Assembly: GCA_004431415.1 (NCBI GenBank)
Contig: QPMI01000434.1
Location: 310,001-374,000 of the forward strand
Direction: 5' to 3'
Length of the DNA: 64,000 nucleotides
From: Cyanophora paradoxa
Lineage: Eukaryota > Glaucocystophyceae > Cyanophorales > Cyanophoraceae
The notes beneath the pieces were generated by a model that worked only from the letters and a program-made list of their open reading frames with translations, was not told the DNA's origin and did no database searches. The position numbers and the translations under genes are program-made. Shown piece by piece: positions 61,622-64,000 of this stretch (within the stretch, counting starts at the first letter, position 1; each line of letters opens with the position of its first letter).

Positions 61622-64000
61622 ATGGGCCCTGAGGACATGAGCGCGGATGATCTGGCAGCGCCGATCAAGGATACGGCAGTGCGCATTCGTCAGACCGCAT
61701 GAACTGCACGTACGGGCAAGAGCGCCGCTCACGCTTCGCGCAGGAGAAGTGGCGGCTGCTCCCTTCGTTCCTGCGCGTGCGAGGCCTCGTGAAGCAGCAC
61801 ATCGATTCTTTCAACTATTTCACGAGCGTCGAAATAAAGAAGATCGTGCAGGCGAACCAGCGCGTCACATCGGATGCGGACCCTACCTTTTTCCTCGAGT
61901 GCGCCCACCACAGTTGACGCGCTCAATGCACAAAGCCCTTTTGACGCTTGTTCAGGTACACAAATATCAGCATCGGCAAGCCTAGTGTCGAGGAGGACCT
62001 GATCGTCACAGCTATCGCGCCACACGAATGCAGACTGCGGGTGCGGGGATAATTGCGCGCCATCGCAATGCGTGCGCTGTTTTGACCGTTATTACCTCAG
62101 GATATGACGTATGCAGCACCCATAACAGTAGATGTCCGCTACACCCGCGGTAAGGAGATCGTCGTCAGGAAGGGTGTCGTTGTTGGACGCATGCCCATCA
62201 TGTTACGGTCCTGCAACTGCGTTCTTACAGGCAAGTCGGAGGCCGAGCTGGCAAAGCTCAAAGAATGCCCTCTCGACCCAGGTGTGCATTATAAGTGCCT
62301 CTAGCTCGTCACAGTTGAATGCTGATTTTTTTCGCCCCGTTGACAGGCGGTTACTTTATTGTCAAGGGGACTGAACGTGTGATTCTCACCCAGGAGCAAC
62401 TGTCGAAAAACAGAATCATCATAGAAGAGGACAGCAAAGGCAACATTCAGGCATCGGTGACAAGCTCGACCCATGAACGGAAGAGCAGGAGCCAAATTTA
62501 TTCAAAGCATGGAAGATGTACTTGAAGCACAACACGCTCACTGAAGACCTACCTGTAGTAATCGCAATGAAGGTATAGGACCTGTTTGTTGCTTGTCACA
62601 TTGTTGGTAGGAACAGGCACTGATAGAACGTGTGGTCTGTCAGGCAATGGGAGTCGAGAGTGATCAGGAGATTGTCCAACTCGTCGGAAGTGAACCATTG
62701 TATGCAGACGCAATGTCTGCTTCGTTGGAGGACTGTTCATCCTCACGCATCTACACGAGAAATCAGGCACTCGATTACATTGCATCCCGCATCAGAAGCT
62801 CTGGACCTCGGCGCTTCGGAGGACCTCGCCGCTCCAAAGTTGATGAAGCGCGCGAACTGCTTGCACAGGTCGTGCTAGCTCATGTCCCTGTCGAGAAGTT
62901 CAACTTCAGGCCGAAATGTATCTATGTCGCACTCATGCTCAGGCGTATCATCACCGCAATGAAGGACCCAACTGCCATTGATGACAAGGATTACTACGGC
63001 AACAAGCGGCTTGAACTGTGCATCCTTATTTCTCTCGCCTGAACTTCCAGTAAATCTCATCCTTCCTCAGGTCTGGGCAGCTTATCGCACTCCTTTTTGA
63101 GGACTTGTTCAAGCGCTTCAACAGCGATTTGAAGCGGAATGCAGATCAGGTTCTCACGAAACAGAATCGTGCCCAGCAGTTCGACGTGGTGAAATGCATT
63201 CGCCCTGACACAATCACACATGGCTTGGAGCACGCCCTTTCAACTGGGAACTGGTCTGTTAAACGTTTTAAAATGGAGCGTTCGGGCGTGACCCAGGTAA
63301 ATTCGTTTCTTGCTTGCTGTGGTGTGCCTCCAATTCATTGGACCTGTGCAGGTGTTGTCTCGGCTCTCCTACATTGCGTGCTTGGGCATGATGACGAGAA
63401 TTACCAGCCAGTTTGAGAAGACAAGGAAGGTTGCTGGACCTCGCTCCCTGCAGGTACTTTCGAAACAACTTGTTTCTTAATAGCTTTGACTGTGTTGAGC
63501 AGGGTTCACACTGGGCATGGTCTGCCCATCGGACACACCTGAAGGAGAAGCCTGTGGCCTGGTGAAGAATCTCGCCCTTACCACACATGTAACAACGGAT
63601 GATGAAGAAGGTCCAATCCTGCGCATGGCATTCAATCTTGGAACCGAGGGTGCTTTTCACCTGTGGGCTTTTCCTCGAGATTCGAGAGGCTCACCTGTTC
63701 TGGCAGATGTGAACACACTTTCTGGTGAGGAGCAGAACAGCCTATCATCCTACCTCGTCATTGTCAATGGTCTCGTGATTGGAGTGCATAGGCGCCCTGC
63801 AAACCTTGTCAAGTCTCTTCGTGCCATGAGAAGAAAGGGCTTACTTGGGGAGTTCGTTTCCATTTTCCAGCACGATCGGCATAGAACAGTGTACATAGCC
63901 TCAGATGGGGGACGAGTGTGCAGGCCACTCATCATCGTGCGAAATGGGAAGTCCAGTGTGCTCCCTCGGCATATACAGGCAAGAAGCAATTGTCCATCAG
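61622..64000 (+). CDS. RPC2: RNA polymerase III second-largest subunit RPC2 (partial)
   Basis: Catalytic partner subunit of the polymerase that makes tRNA and 5S rRNA. ATG 61622 opens [18 protein letters not shown], spliced to [20 protein letters not shown] and [20 protein letters not shown]. Then [80 protein letters not shown] and [20 protein letters not shown]. Further exons include [32 protein letters not shown] and [15 protein letters not shown], then the fork-loop block [20 protein letters not shown]. The sequence runs off the right edge in frame after [20 protein letters not shown]-type reading is rejected in favour of the [20 protein letters not shown] frame. The spacing and LPAFLKVRG-type start identify Pol III, not Pol I or II. 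Confidence 0.93.

Noticed and set aside
1-64000. CRISPR array, bacterial operon or viral insertion
   Set aside because: No regular spacer-repeat array, no polycistronic spacing, and genes are spliced; the only prokaryote-like pieces are the acetyltransferase relic and the Fanzor-like remnants.

Overview
The window is nuclear DNA of a GC-rich, intron-dense unicellular eukaryote, most likely an alga with a non-green plastid. The gene at 27760-29597 encodes an ATP synthase gamma subunit of the chloroplast/cyanobacterial type. It lacks the two-cysteine redox loop of green plants, which argues against the green lineage and fits a red-derived (for example haptophyte-like) or glaucophyte plastid. 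SAS-6 implies a centriole or flagellum, and a U11/U12-65K protein implies a minor spliceosome. Species cannot be fixed from the sequence alone. Introns are mostly 45-110 nt, and an unusually large share begin with GC instead of GT.

Layout, left to right. 1-11.5 kb: GPN1 GTPase (-), SAS-6 (+), F-actin capping protein alpha (-), and a long low-complexity gene that ends in a beta-helix (+). 11.5-12.5 kb: non-coding. 12.5-21.4 kb: DGAT2 (-), ATG3 (-), polyprenyl diphosphate synthase (+), a decayed bacterial-type sugar O-acetyltransferase (-), V-ATPase subunit e (+), U11/U12-65K (-), and complex I NDUFS5 (+). 22-29.6 kb: a MED8-like gene (-), a MITE-like element, STRIP1/Far11 of STRIPAK (+), and plastid AtpC (+). 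29.6-31.6 kb: repeats, no clear gene. 31.6-41.2 kb: a PPP phosphatase with a PPKL-like core (+), a cyclin K/T-type cyclin (-), and NPL4 with six tandem zinc knuckles (-). 41.5-44 kb: a Fanzor/TnpB-like remnant, repeats, and an unknown gene. 44.2-51.9 kb: ALDH6-type methylmalonate-semialdehyde dehydrogenase (-), divergent from a sortilin/VPS10 receptor (+). 52-64 kb: a ubiquitin-like protein (-), COG2 (+), NUFIP1 (-), an AVT-type amino acid transporter (+), a second Fanzor/TnpB-like remnant (+), and RNA polymerase III subunit RPC2 (+, cut by the right edge).

Most genes are ordinary single-copy housekeeping genes, on both strands and close together. Several work in membrane traffic and turnover (ATG3, VPS10, COG2, V-ATPase e, NPL4, AVT) and several in RNA biology (GPN1, RPC2, cyclin, MED8, U11/U12-65K, NUFIP1), but no operon-like logic is visible.

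The most unusual content is intron and mobile-element biology. It includes pervasive GC-AG introns, an ATG3 intron bounded by a perfect 17-bp direct repeat, and three neighbouring introns of one gene that are direct or inverted copies of one another. A 138-bp repeat covers a phosphatase intron exactly from its donor and also sits just after the atpC stop. Two Fanzor-like zinc-ribbon remnants are present, one next to a same-strand dispersed repeat family. All exon boundaries were read by eye and have no transcript support.
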